DNA from: Rubripirellula amarantea
Lineage (GTDB): Bacteria; Planctomycetota; Planctomycetia; Pirellulales; Pirellulaceae
Length of the DNA: 64,000 bases
Direction: 5' to 3'
Assembly: GCF_007859865.1 (NCBI RefSeq)
Contig: NZ_SJPI01000002.1
Location: 1,322,721-1,386,720 of the forward strand
The translations under genes and the position numbers were made by a program. Under the pieces are notes generated by a model, which ran no database searches, was not told the DNA's origin, and saw only the letters and a program-made list of their open reading frames with translations. Position 1 is the first letter of the stretch, and each line of letters begins with the position of its first letter. This document shows, piece by piece, positions 7,925 through 17,117 of the stretch.

Positions 7925-9991
7925 GTGAGTCGATTCGTGAAGTACTTGTGTTTCTTGTTCGTGCTCTGCTGCACCAATGTGTTTGCCGACCAATCCTACG
8001 ACGTAGTCATTTACGGCGGCACCAGCGGCGCTGTCACCGCAGCCATTCAGGCGAAAGTGATGGGCAAGTCCGTCATCATCGTGTCACCCGACAAGCACTT
8101 GGGAGGGCTCTCATCGAGCGGACTGGGATTCACGGATTCTGGCAATAAAGACGTCGTGGGTGGACTGAGCCAAGAGTTCTACCACCGAGTTTGGGAACAC
8201 TACCAAAATCCATCCGTGTGGACCCGCCAAACGAAGGCCGAATTTGGCGAACGCAGCCAAGGACCGCCTCCGCGTGCGGGCGGAGTTCCCACAATGTGGG
8301 TGTTCGAGCCTCAGGTGGCCGAATCCATCTTCGACGCATGGATCAACGAGTACGACATTCCGCTGGTCCGAGAGGCCTATCTAGATCGCTCTGCGGGCGG
8401 TGTTGATGTGAAGAACGCGACCATTCACTCGTTTAAAACTCTTGATGGAAAAACGTATCGGGGCAAGATGTTCATCGACACCACGTATGAAGGTGACCTG
8501 ATGGCAGCGGCAGGCGTTTCGTATCACGTCGGACGCGAAGCCAACTCGGTATACAACGAACGCTATAACGGGGTTCAAACGGGCGTCTTTCATCACCCCC
8601 ATTACTTTGCCCAAAAAGTAGATCCGTACGTGGTTCCTGGTGACCCGAGTTCTGGGCTTCTCCCTAAAATCAGTGACCAACCGCCGGGCGAAAAGGGCTC
8701 GGGTGACAAGCGTATCCAGGCGTACTGCTTTCGAATGTGTTTGAGCAATCATCCGGACAATCGAATTCCGTTCGCTAAACCCGCCGACTACAACGCGGGC
8801 GACTACGCATTACTATCTCGCGCGCTCGCCGTCGAAACGCACGACTTGTTCAGCAAGTTTGACCTCATGCCCAATCGTAAAACGGATACGAACAACCATG
8901 GGCCGTTCAGCACCGACAATATCGGGATGAACTACGACTACCCCGAAGCGACGTACGAACGACGTCAAGAAATCATTGCCGAACATGAATCGTACCAGAA
9001 GGGTTTGATGTACTTCATGTCCCATGATCCAAGCGTTCCCCAAGCCATCCGAAACCGGATGCAAACGTGGGGCTTGGCGGCAGACGAGTTCCAAGACAAT
9101 GGCGGTTGGCCTCACCAGCTTTACATTCGCGAAGCACGTCGAATGATCGGACACTATGTGATGACCGAACATGATTGTCTCGATCGAGTGCCAACACCAG
9201 ATTCAGTGGGAATGGGGTCGTACACTCTTGATTCCCATAACGTGCAGCGTTATGTCACGGAAGAAGGTTTCGTCCAGAACGAAGGCGACATCGGAATTCA
9301 TACACCAAGGCCATACGAAATTGCCTACGGATCCATGGTTCCCAAGCAAGAAGAGTGCAGGAACTTGTTCGTCCCCGTCTGCATCTCGTCATCGCACATG
9401 GCATTTGGTTCGATTCGGATGGAACCCGTATTCATGGTGCTTGGACAATCGGCCGCCACTGCTGCGGTGATGGCAATCGATGCGAATTGCGATGTCCAAT
9501 CGGTACCCTACTCGGAACTTTCGGAACGTTTAATTTCTGATGGCCAAGTGCTGACCTACGAAGTTGCTTACGAACGCCCAACGAGCAAGTTGCCAGGAAT
9601 TGTCGTCGATGATGAAGACGCCAAGCGATTGGGCAAGTGGACTCACTCCACAAGCAGTGCCTCCTATCTTGACAGTGGGTACCACCACGACGGCAATGAA
9701 CACGATCCCGAAACGGCGATCGTGTTTGACTCGCAGTTAAAACCCGGCGTTTACGAGGTCAGGTTCAGCTACCCACCCAATGCGAATCGAGCGACGAACA
9801 CGCGACTTTCCATCTCGCACAGCGAAGGCACGACAACCGTCGCGATCAATCAGCGAAAGGTTCCGCCATTGCCAGGCGGCTGGATTTCGTTAGGCAAGTT
9901 CAAATTTGGTGAAAGCGGTTCCGTCCGAGTGGAAACGTCAGATGCAGACGGCTATGTCGTCGCTGACGCGGTCCAGTGGTTACCTCGGTAA
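7925..9991 (+). CDS. Secreted FAD-dependent oxidoreductase with golvesin-like C-terminal domain
   Basis: 688 residues, starting at a GTG 47 bp after the lyase gene; a second in-frame GTG lies four codons on. Residues 1-21 form a signal peptide ending VFA. Residues 26-60 are a Rossmann FAD-binding region (DVVIYGGTSGAVTAA, then the KHLGGLSSSGLG segment), as in the FAD_oxidored family often annotated as xanthan-lyase related or FAD-dependent oxidoreductase. The last ~130 residues (from about KLPGIVVDDEDAKRLGKW) resemble the golvesin C-terminal beta-sandwich found in secreted polysaccharide-acting proteins, including the YEVRFSYPPNANRATN segment. Oxidation of an extracytoplasmic substrate is inferred; the substrate is unknown. 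The gene converges with the next one, 79 bp away. Confidence 0.8.
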   Translation: MSRFVKYLCFLFVLCCTNVFADQSYDVVIYGGTSGAVTAAIQAKVMGKSVIIVSPDKHLGGLSSSGLGFTDSGNKDVVGGLSQEFYHRVWEHYQNPSVWTRQTKAEFGERSQGPPPRAGGVPTMWVFEPQVAESIFDAWINEYDIPLVREAYLDRSAGGVDVKNATIHSFKTLDGKTYRGKMFIDTTYEGDLMAAAGVSYHVGREANSVYNERYNGVQTGVFHHPHYFAQKVDPYVVPGDPSSGLLPKISDQPPGEKGSGDKRIQAYCFRMCLSNHPDNRIPFAKPADYNAGDYALLSRALAVETHDLFSKFDLMPNRKTDTNNHGPFSTDNIGMNYDYPEATYERRQEIIAEHESYQKGLMYFMSHDPSVPQAIRNRMQTWGLAADEFQDNGGWPHQLYIREARRMIGHYVMTEHDCLDRVPTPDSVGMGSYTLDSHNVQRYVTEEGFVQNEGDIGIHTPRPYEIAYGSMVPKQEECRNLFVPVCISSSHMAFGSIRMEPVFMVLGQSAATAAVMAIDANCDVQSVPYSELSERLISDGQVLTYEVAYERPTSKLPGIVVDDEDAKRLGKWTHSTSSASYLDSGYHHDGNEHDPETAIVFDSQLKPGVYEVRFSYPPNANRATNTRLSISHSEGTTTVAINQRKVPPLPGGWISLGKFKFGESGSVRVETSDADGYVVADAVQWLPR

Positions 9992-10070
9992 ACACGCCGA
10001 CAAGCAGCGAGACGCCATGCTGGCGAAGTCTCAACACTTCGCTCGCTGCGTCTGGGATCACTTGCTGCGT

Positions 10071-11180
10071 CTAGGAGTTACGCTTTCGACGGCGAACCAC
10101 CGCGATTAGGCCCACGAGTGCGATCAACGTCGCACTCGGCTCGGGAACGGCAACGGCGTTGGAAACTTGATTGTAATGCCAGGTGAAATTATCGTTGAAG
10201 TAAATGTTATTACTCGTGATCGCAATGTCATCGGCGCTTAGAAACGTGCCGGACGAACCCGAGACCGCAAAACCTGTCTGCCCGTTATCGAAGTCGATCA
10301 CAATGTCCGCTCCGTTGGTTGCCACGTTACCAGCGAAGACGAGGTTGAGCGTGTAGTCGTCGGCTGTCCCGGCGATCGAATCAAGTCCAGACTGAGCGTA
10401 CAGTAGACCTGCAACGTCGTCGTGGCCGAGTTCACGTTGAATCTCGTTGTTGAATGTTCCTTGATTCATGACCGCTTCAGTTTGATTGCTAACTGAAGCG
10501 AACGTGCCAGCGTTTTGACGACTGGCGTTTCCTGCATACAAGTCACCTGCGGGTAGATCAGCTAGGTCACGGGAGTAGGTCGTTGAATCCACGACCGACG
10601 CGATGGTAAACGGATTATTCACCTCCGCTGACGTACCACTGGTGCGAAAGTATGACAGGTTGACATCGTCGCCACGAACGTCGTCGCGCGTCCCAATCAC
10701 TCCATCAACGCCAGGGCTAAAGTTGAATGATGTGTCTGGACCTGCGGACGAATTGCTGTAGTCACTATTGGCACCGCCACCAGCAATGTTGGTGTGGGCC
10801 AACCCAAGTGAGTGCCCCATTTCGTGCAACAAGACGGATTCAAAGTCGTAAGCCCCAACTGGAATGTTGACAAAGTCGGAAATGAAATTGCCAGTGGTAG
10901 GCGTCAGACTATTGAACGTGTTGATCACATTCTGAACGGATACCGCCATGAGCGCTGTGTTGGAAACGGAATTGGCTTGAGAGGAAGCGTCGATTCCGAC
11001 AGTCACATTCAGAACTCCTCCCACGCCGTTGTAGCCTTCGGGATGAGCAACGATATCATGTCCGTTTGCTTCACCCGCGAAAATAAACGAAAACGCCTCG
11101 GCTCGGCTCGACATATTCAATGTGAACGCCACCAGAGCTGCGCAGCACAGCAGTGCCTTCACTTGAGGTTGAATCGCCAT
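10071..11180 (-). CDS. PEP-CTERM metzincin-type metalloprotease
   Basis: 369 residues. A signal peptide ends near residue 29 (SSRAEA). The zinc motif HEMGHSLGLAH at 119-129 has the three-histidine HExxHxxGxxH form of metzincins, and the context fits the family annotated as NF038122-type metalloproteases. Acidic loops such as PGVDGVIGTRDDVRGDD and GLDSIAGTADD may bind calcium. The C-terminus is a complete PEP-CTERM signal: VPEPS, a hydrophobic segment, then RRRKRNS. This predicts exosortase-dependent processing and surface attachment or release. It stands alone, between converging and diverging neighbours. Substrate unknown. Confidence 0.85.
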   Translation of the reverse strand: MAIQPQVKALLCCAALVAFTLNMSSRAEAFSFIFAGEANGHDIVAHPEGYNGVGGVLNVTVGIDASSQANSVSNTALMAVSVQNVINTFNSLTPTTGNFISDFVNIPVGAYDFESVLLHEMGHSLGLAHTNIAGGGANSDYSNSSAGPDTSFNFSPGVDGVIGTRDDVRGDDVNLSYFRTSGTSAEVNNPFTIASVVDSTTYSRDLADLPAGDLYAGNASRQNAGTFASVSNQTEAVMNQGTFNNEIQRELGHDDVAGLLYAQSGLDSIAGTADDYTLNLVFAGNVATNGADIVIDFDNGQTGFAVSGSSGTFLSADDIAITSNNIYFNDNFTWHYNQVSNAVAVPEPSATLIALVGLIAVVRRRKRNS

Positions 11181-11332
11181 GGCAATCTGACTCGCTTAAA
11201 GTGGGGGTAGAAGCGGGGGTACATAAAGGGAATAACGTGGGGTTCAGAGAATACGTTACCAAGCGGACCAATGCAAATTCTCGACGTTTGGGTGAACATT
11301 CACGCAGTAATTAGAGTTTGGAGAGTCCCCGC

Positions 11333-11375
11333 TTGCCCGTTTTCACTGACAATCGCTAGACTACCGGGCTAAATA
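11333..11375 (+). promoter_or_regulatory. Candidate trigger factor promoter
   Basis: Two overlapping weak sigma-70-like pairs are visible: TTGCCC (11333-11338) with TAGACT (11357-11362), and CTGACA (11346-11351) with TAAATA (11370-11375). Both have 18 bp spacing and lie 45-60 bp upstream of the tig start. Neither matches the consensus well. Confidence 0.28.
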
Positions 11376-11420
11376 CAACTCAACTCCTCTCTTACCCTTC
11401 CCTTAGAGGTCATTCGCAGG

Positions 11421-12935
11421 ATGTCCACCTCCACCGAATCCACCCCCGAATTAGCTGCCGCTGACGAAAAGCCGTCCATTCAATTGGACGTGAAGGTCGA
11501 AAGCCCGCAAGCTTGCCTCCGCGAGGTGATCGTCACGATTCCTCAGGCCGAAGTTCAGCGTTACATGAAGAACGCGTACGATGAACTCGTTCCTGAAGCT
11601 CAAGTGCCAGGTTTCCGCAGTGGTCGGGCTCCTCGCAAACTTGTCGAAAAGCAATTCAAGGACCGCGTCGTTGAGCAGGTCAAAGGCTCACTGCTGATGG
11701 ACAGCCTCGGGCAAGTCACCGATACCGACCAGTTCTCGGCGATCGGCGAACCTGACTTCGATTACAACGCAATTGAAATCCCAGACACCGGCGACTTCAA
11801 GTTCCAGTTCAAAATTGAAGTTCGACCTGAATTTGAAACCCCGACTTGGAAAGGCATCAAGTTTGCCAAGCCTGTCGAAACGGTTTCCGATGCCGACGTC
11901 GATGAGGCTTTGAAGCGAGTCCTTTCGCGTTATGCAACGCTTGAAGCAACCGACGAAGCCGCTGTCGCAGGCGATAAGCTTCTGCTGACCGCGAAGTTCT
12001 CGCTTGACGGCAAGAAGTTGTCCGAGATGGATGAAGAGCGTGTCACGCTTGAAGATCGCCTTAGCCTCACCGATGGCGTGTGCGAGAACTTCGGCGAATT
12101 GATGACCGGCGTGATGGAAGGTGACGTCAAGAAGGGCAAGATCAAGATCGCTGATGGCGTCGATGACGAAGAAATGCGTGGTAAGGAAGTCGACGTCGAA
12201 TTCACGGTCGTCGAAGTCTTGAAGCTTGAAATGCCTGAACTGACCGATTCGTTCTTGGAAGAACTCGGTGATTTCGAGTCCGAGGATGAACTTCGCAGCT
12301 TTGTCAAAGACTCGCTCACACGCCAAGCTGATTACCGAACCGAGCAAGCGATTCGCAAAACGATTGTCGGCATGTTGACCGAGAATTTGCAATTCGAACT
12401 GCCACCAACGCTTGTTAAGCGACAAACCAATCGCGAAATGCGTCGCCAAGTCATGGAACTGCAACGCAGCGGTTTCGATGATGAAATGATCAAGCGATTC
12501 GTGAACGCGTCGCGTCAAAACGCTCAAACGTCCACCGAAGCCGCTTTGCGTGAACACTTCGTTCTCGAGCAAATTGCTGAAGAGCAAAAGATCGACGCTG
12601 AGGAAGCAGATTACGAAGCCGAAATCGAGTTGATCGCTCAACAAGAAGACGCTTCACCTCGCGCCGTTCGATCACGCCTCGAAAAGCAAGGCCAGATGGA
12701 CGCACTGCGAAACCAAATCGTGGAACGCAAGGTCATCGCACTGATCGTGGAAGCTGCCAAGGTTACCGAAGAGCCTGTCGAGAAGAAGACGGGAGAAGAA
12801 GGCAGCGAGTTTGCGGTCTACCACAGCGTGCTAGCCACGAAGGACACCAGCGAGATTCCTGAAGCGAAGTACGATGACGACGCTGCGTTAGAAGGAAACA
12901 AAGTCGAGAAAGAAAAAGACCGCGAAGAAGAGTAA
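11421..12935 (+). CDS. tig: Trigger factor, ribosome-associated chaperone and prolyl isomerase
   Basis: 504 residues, longer than the usual ~430 because of an N-terminal lead and an acidic C-terminal tail. It binds nascent chains at the ribosome exit tunnel. The ribosome-docking signature GFRSGRAP is at residues 64-71. An FKBP-like isomerase domain follows (about 170-260), then the helical C-terminal domain with KETLRS-like arms. The tail after about residue 455 is rich in Glu, Asp and Lys (VEKKTGEEGSE, KVEKEKDREEE) and has no counterpart in E. coli trigger factor. The usual downstream partners clpP and clpX are not adjacent; a strong terminator ends the unit. Confidence 0.95.
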   Translation: MSTSTESTPELAAADEKPSIQLDVKVESPQACLREVIVTIPQAEVQRYMKNAYDELVPEAQVPGFRSGRAPRKLVEKQFKDRVVEQVKGSLLMDSLGQVTDTDQFSAIGEPDFDYNAIEIPDTGDFKFQFKIEVRPEFETPTWKGIKFAKPVETVSDADVDEALKRVLSRYATLEATDEAAVAGDKLLLTAKFSLDGKKLSEMDEERVTLEDRLSLTDGVCENFGELMTGVMEGDVKKGKIKIADGVDDEEMRGKEVDVEFTVVEVLKLEMPELTDSFLEELGDFESEDELRSFVKDSLTRQADYRTEQAIRKTIVGMLTENLQFELPPTLVKRQTNREMRRQVMELQRSGFDDEMIKRFVNASRQNAQTSTEAALREHFVLEQIAEEQKIDAEEADYEAEIELIAQQEDASPRAVRSRLEKQGQMDALRNQIVERKVIALIVEAAKVTEEPVEKKTGEEGSEFAVYHSVLATKDTSEIPEAKYDDDAALEGNKVEKEKDREEE

Positions 12936-12962
12936 GCCTCTTCGCACTTCGATCTATCAACG

Positions 12963-12998
12963 AACAGCCGATCGCAACCATGCGGTCGGCTGTTTTTA
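12963..12998 (+). terminator. Rho-independent terminator of tig
   Basis: A 13-bp stem (ACAGCCGATCGCA / TGCGGTCGGCTGT, one T-G wobble) with an ACCA loop is followed by a run of T. It begins 28 bp after the tig stop. Confidence 0.9.
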
Positions 12999-13018
12999 TA
13001 CGCGAACAGTGCTAACGG

Positions 13019-13422
13019 TACGCGAGCAGTGGACCTAGTGCTACGCACTCGCTTTCGGCAGTCGCCCCCCCTTTCGAACGCCTTGCTTGGCGGGTTTGTA
13101 ACCGCAGGACTGGCCAAACGCGGGTTTCAACTGGACTTTCCGTCACAGGCTGCACAACGCTCACGCAACCGAAATCTCCTGGTGCGAATTCAGGTCATTC
13201 GCTGAGAGTAGTTCGTAATCGCGACCGATACCTTACCTTGAACGCCAACCCTCCGGTGTTCAACCACCGGTGTCGCCACCCGCCAGTCGCCGCTACGAAT
13301 CCTCGCGGACACGCAGCTTCAACGATTGGAACAACAGTTCTTGAGTAGCCTCGGCCACTCAGACGTGTAGCGGCTCGTGCGTGGCAACCCTTCCCAAAAA
13401 CTTCAATCTATGGAGATTCACG
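13019..13422. other. Leader region upstream of the cysteine-rich gene
   Basis: About 400 bp without a convincing gene. A small hairpin (CCGGTG-TTCAAC-CACCGG, 13253-13270) lacks a T tract and may sit in a long 5' leader. No clear sigma-70 promoter was found. The stretch must carry the promoter for the gene at 13423. Confidence 0.45.
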
Positions 13423-13947
13423 ATGCGTCGTGTATTTATTCCTGCTCTGTTGGCCGTTGCAATGCTCGCTGTTAGCTCATCGAGCGCTAGCGCATTCGGC
13501 TTCCTTGACAAACTATGTAACAACGACTGCGACACTTGTTGTGACGTCGAGCCAGCTTGTGGTTGCGAATTTGCTGCCCCAACATGTGGCTGCGAAGTTG
13601 TTGATCCTTGCTGTGACTCGCCATGTGGCAAGCCAAAGTTCGGTCTTCTGAAAAAGCTTTTCGCTAAGCACAACAATTGCTGTGACAGCGGTTGCGAAAT
13701 CATGGAACCAGCATGTGGCTGCGAAATCATGGAACCAGCTTGCGGTTGCGAAGTAGCTGCACCATCATGCGGTTGCGAAGTTGATCCTTGCTGCGATTCA
13801 GCTCCTGCTTGCGGAAGCAAGATCAAGGGTCTGTTCTCGAAGCTTTTCCACAAGCACAACAACTGCTGTGACACCGAACCAGCTTGCGGTTGCGAGTACA
13901 TCGAACCAGCATGCGGTTGCGAGCCAAGCTGCGGCTGCGGAATGTAA
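13423..13947 (+). CDS. Secreted cysteine-rich repeat protein
   Basis: 174 residues. The ATG at 13423, after TGGAGA, is chosen over an upstream GTG because it gives an ideal signal peptide (MRRVFIPALLAVAMLAV, cleavage after SASA). The mature ~150 residues contain 31 cysteines arranged in repeated motifs: eight CGC units (mostly EPACGCE or APSCGCE), five CCD units, and three amphipathic basic segments (FGFLDKL, FGLLKKLFAKHNNCCD, KGLFSKLFHKHNNCCD). The layout is a hydrophobic/basic segment, an NCCD pair, then a run of CGCE units, repeated about two and a half times. Metal binding or a disulfide-linked wall or surface component is inferred; no known family was recognised. A strong terminator suggests a monocistronic, well-expressed gene. 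Confidence 0.85.
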   Translation: MRRVFIPALLAVAMLAVSSSSASAFGFLDKLCNNDCDTCCDVEPACGCEFAAPTCGCEVVDPCCDSPCGKPKFGLLKKLFAKHNNCCDSGCEIMEPACGCEIMEPACGCEVAAPSCGCEVDPCCDSAPACGSKIKGLFSKLFHKHNNCCDTEPACGCEYIEPACGCEPSCGCGM

Positions 13948-14004
13948 TCCTGCGTTCCAGGTCGCTGTCTTCACCACGTCGGCAACGACTAGCTCTACAA
14001 AACG

Positions 14005-14044
14005 AAACCTCGGTTAGCAAGTTTGCTAGCCGAGGTTTTTTCGT
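14005..14044. terminator. Strong terminator after the cysteine-rich gene
   Basis: A long stem (AAACCTCGGTTAGC / GCTAGCCGAGGTTT, one wobble) is followed by TTTTTTCG on the plus strand. The flanking A-run on the other side may let it also stop transcription from the converging minus-strand gene. Confidence 0.88.
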
Positions 14045-14110
14045 TTCAATACGCTCGATGCCGATTCGCTGTGGCGATGGCCAACGCCATCGTCATTGCG
14101 ACTGAGATTC

Positions 14111-15766
14111 CTAGCCTCCGAACGGATCCGCGAACGGGTCGGATGATTCACCCGCTCCACTTCCAAACGGATCCGACATTCCGCCATCGCCAGCACCAAA
14201 TGGGTCACTCGCACCGGCGCCGAAGGGATCGCTTGCACCGGCACCAAAGGGGTCCATCGTATCGGGCTGAGCTGCCTCTTCGGATTCTGGCTTCGCATCG
14301 CCTTCACCAGCATCCGCGGCTTCTTCTTCCGAACTATCGGGCTGAATGTTAAGAGTCGGCAGCTCAGCGTCCTCGGGTCGCAAACACTGGATGACGCCAT
14401 TTTCGCTCACCAAATACAAACGATTGGTCAGCGTATTCTTCAGCAAACGCCCGGGTCTGAGGCTGCGGAATAGTTCAACGCGGTCACCGGTCTTTTGGTC
14501 GATCACGGCCATTGCTCCGGATGTACTCCGCACAAACAAACCCTTGCCAACCGCACCAATCAGCTCATCAACAGATTTCGCGGGTTGATCCCAAATTGGC
14601 TCACCCGTCGCGACCGACACGCAGTAAAGCGTTCCATAGGCCGACCGAATGAAAAGCTGATCACCAAAGATCACCGGTTCGTCATAGAACGGCTCGCCAA
14701 ACGGTTGGCTCCACAAGACCTCGCCTGTGCGGTTCGCTCGAATCCCGTAGACCTGACCATTGTCGGTACCGAAGAAGAAGCGGTCGCCGCTAGCACGAGC
14801 CAGTTTGCCAGACACCATCCCGTCGGTCGCAAAGCGAAACTGGATGGATGGTTTGCCCTGCAATTCCATTCCGTAGATGAAGTGTGCGTCAGTTGCCCAA
14901 ACGACTTTAGTGGAATCGCCAGGTGCTTTTACTGGTGGTGCGAGAGCGCGGCCTTGAAAGCTCGAATAGAAAATATCGCGTTCTAAGTCACTCAACAGGT
15001 ACGAATCAACGTCTCCACCGATACCTAGCACCATCACATAGTCGCCGCTGTTGATGGCGCCAAAGAGTGGTGGTCGTCGCAGACGCAGCTCTTTAACAAC
15101 TTCACCGTTGGTGGCGTCGACGACAATAAGGTTAGTTCCGTTGATAACGGTAAGCAGTTGATCATCGACTCCTAGCCCACCGAAATTCAACTTCCGATTG
15201 CCAACGCGAGTCATCCAGATCACTGCCCCCGTTTCAGCGTCCCGGGCCTCAAGTGTTCCGTCGTTTGATACTGAATACAAACGAACGCGAGGCGATTGGG
15301 TGGTTCGAATGCTCGCTTCGATGCCATAGCGTTTTAACCTGCGAACTTCATTCTTGGCGAGTCGCTCGGCCTCGGCTAGTCCAATCGGTTCGCCCAGACG
15401 ATCGGCTTGATTGGTCCAAATGCGGCTCATCACGCGAACGTTGTCCACGTCGCTTTCCGCTCCACCCTCCTTCGTTTCATCAGCCGCACTCTTGCCAGTA
15501 GCGGGCGACGCTTTGGCACCGGGTTGGCTAGCGACCACTTCGACATACTCATTGGGATCCGCGTCGTGAACATGCAACAGCAAGTCCGAAATCGACTGAG
15601 TTCCCATCGGAGCGGTGACAGTGCGCGTCCAACTCTCGACCAAACCAAGCTTGGCAGCCACGTGAGATGGCATTAGTTCCTGGGCCACCGCGGATGATGG
15701 CACCCAAACGAGGCTAGGGACAAGGGCGAGCGCTGTGATGAAAGCGGCAACAAAAGGGCGTTGCAT
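14111..15766 (-). CDS. Secreted PQQ-like beta-propeller protein with DPFG-rich tail
   Basis: 551 residues from the ATG at 15766, chosen because it gives a clean signal peptide (MQRPFVAAFITALALVPSL, SSAVAQ); an upstream ATG at 15832 would add 22 polar residues. The centre has BamB/PQQ-type blade motifs (LYSVSNDGTLEARDAETGAVIW, VYGIRANRTGEVLW, LYCVSVATGEPIWDQP), so a WD-like propeller is likely. No PQQ-dehydrogenase catalytic residues were identified. The C-terminal ~80 residues are acidic and then carry five or six DPFGxGA-type repeats ending DPFADPFGG. A periplasmic or outer-membrane scaffold role is inferred. Confidence 0.75.
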   Translation of the reverse strand: MQRPFVAAFITALALVPSLVWVPSSAVAQELMPSHVAAKLGLVESWTRTVTAPMGTQSISDLLLHVHDADPNEYVEVVASQPGAKASPATGKSAADETKEGGAESDVDNVRVMSRIWTNQADRLGEPIGLAEAERLAKNEVRRLKRYGIEASIRTTQSPRVRLYSVSNDGTLEARDAETGAVIWMTRVGNRKLNFGGLGVDDQLLTVINGTNLIVVDATNGEVVKELRLRRPPLFGAINSGDYVMVLGIGGDVDSYLLSDLERDIFYSSFQGRALAPPVKAPGDSTKVVWATDAHFIYGMELQGKPSIQFRFATDGMVSGKLARASGDRFFFGTDNGQVYGIRANRTGEVLWSQPFGEPFYDEPVIFGDQLFIRSAYGTLYCVSVATGEPIWDQPAKSVDELIGAVGKGLFVRSTSGAMAVIDQKTGDRVELFRSLRPGRLLKNTLTNRLYLVSENGVIQCLRPEDAELPTLNIQPDSSEEEAADAGEGDAKPESEEAAQPDTMDPFGAGASDPFGAGASDPFGAGDGGMSDPFGSGAGESSDPFADPFGG

Positions 15767-16004
15767 GAACGTATTCTCGAACGAGAGAGGTGGAAAAGGC
15801 GATTTGTAGGGGTGACGGCGATGAATGGCCATTATTGGTAGTTTAGTTGATTTCTACGGCAATTTGCTACAAAAACAAATATGCCTGTACACATCATCCA
15901 GACCCTAGAATCCATGACCGTTTCTGCGGCTTATTCGGACAAATCGGGGGATCACCCGAGCGGACTTGCCCCAGCGAATCTCGATCTCGACGACCTCTTT
16001 CTAG
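15767..16004. other. Gap between the propeller gene and the glycosyltransferase gene
   Basis: About 240 bp separating two minus-strand genes. No gene or clear terminator is visible; the propeller gene probably has its own promoter here. Confidence 0.4.
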
Positions 16005-17117
16005 TCAATCTCGCCCGCGCCACTTCACCCGAACGCCCACCCACGATTGCAGAAGCGCCAGCCACTGCAGCCCGACGAATACCAAAACTGACGCGCTGTG
16101 GAAGACCAACCCCCAGCCCGATTGCCGAAAATTCTTGCACACCCAAGCTCGCGGCAAATGCCCTAAAAACGCCGCTGCCGAAGCCACCAAGAACGCTGGG
16201 CGGTTCAGTGCAGCAGAAGACATCACGATCAGGGGAAGCACACTGCCACCGATCAATAGAACCGAGAATGGAACAATCAGCCGGGTACTGGCGATGCCTT
16301 CCGTCGCATTCTTAAGTGCTCCTCGAACCACCTCTCGAGCATTTCGGTACATCCGGCACTTGGCCAGATTCGTACCGTCGATCACATCCGTCGATAGACC
16401 AGCTTCACGATAAGCCCGCGGAAGCTTGATCCCGTCATGCCGCGAACCGCGAATCGCGCGGTGGGTGCCGGCGAGCTCGTAGTCAGACTTACGAGTGACA
16501 AAAAGTTGTCCGCAGCCCGACGCGAATGCTGGCGATGTTGATCGCCTCATTCGTCCCATCGGCAAATAGCACAGCAGGATGTAGTACATCATGGGAATGA
16601 TCCACTTCTCAAGCCAAGTGCCCGTCTCTTGGTGAGGAAACGCGCTGAGTAGCTTTGCTTGATGCGTGTCCTGGTAGGTCACCAACTTCGCGATCGCATC
16701 GGGTTCTAATCGCACGTCGGCGTCCATGAACACCAAACGATCGTTCGATGCCAACAACGACAATTGGTAACAGGCATGCTGCTTTCCATTCCATCGGTCC
16801 GGCAACGGTTTTCCTTGTGCGTATCGAACGCGAGGATCGACGTCAACAAGATTTTTTACGACTTCCGCGGTTCGGTCGGTCGATTGATCATCCATCACAA
16901 TCACTTCGACATCGATGTTCTCACTGGCCAGGGCAGCGGTCACGCTCGCGTGGATCCCGGCTTCTTCATCACGAGCTGGGATTAACACGGACACGCTTGT
17001 GCTTGCCGATTCATCGTGCGTCAGATCGACGATGAATTGAGGCAGGTTTGCCCAGCAGTTGCCGACCGCGATTAACGACAGCACGAGAGCAATGATCGCG
17101 ATGGTCAGCCAGATCAT
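16005..17117 (-). CDS. Membrane-associated family 2 glycosyltransferase
   Basis: 370 residues. The ATG at 17117 overlaps the stop of the upstream acyltransferase gene as ATGA, indicating translational coupling, so it is preferred over an upstream start. An N-terminal membrane segment (MIWLTIAIIALVLSLIAVGN) precedes a GT-A fold: VSVLIPARDEEAGI, VIVMDDQSTDRT and the metal-binding FMDADVRLEP. Three hydrophobic segments lie at the C-terminus. This layout matches HpnB/CrtQ-like glycosyltransferases acting on lipid acceptors. With an acyltransferase immediately upstream, glycolipid or carotenoid-glycoside synthesis is plausible but unproven. Confidence 0.8.
   Translation of the reverse strand: MIWLTIAIIALVLSLIAVGNCWANLPQFIVDLTHDESASTSVSVLIPARDEEAGIHASVTAALASENIDVEVIVMDDQSTDRTAEVVKNLVDVDPRVRYAQGKPLPDRWNGKQHACYQLSLLASNDRLVFMDADVRLEPDAIAKLVTYQDTHQAKLLSAFPHQETGTWLEKWIIPMMYYILLCYLPMGRMRRSTSPAFASGCGQLFVTRKSDYELAGTHRAIRGSRHDGIKLPRAYREAGLSTDVIDGTNLAKCRMYRNAREVVRGALKNATEGIASTRLIVPFSVLLIGGSVLPLIVMSSAALNRPAFLVASAAAFLGHLPRAWVCKNFRQSGWGLVFHSASVLVFVGLQWLALLQSWVGVRVKWRGRD

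Noticed and set aside
11688-12644. 318-codon minus-strand frame opposite trigger factor
   Set aside because: Pure antisense of tig, whose protein is unmistakable.
15847-16413. Plus-strand frame overlapping the 3' end of the glycosyltransferase gene
   Set aside because: Antisense to a well-supported gene, Arg/Pro/Ser-rich composition, no domain.
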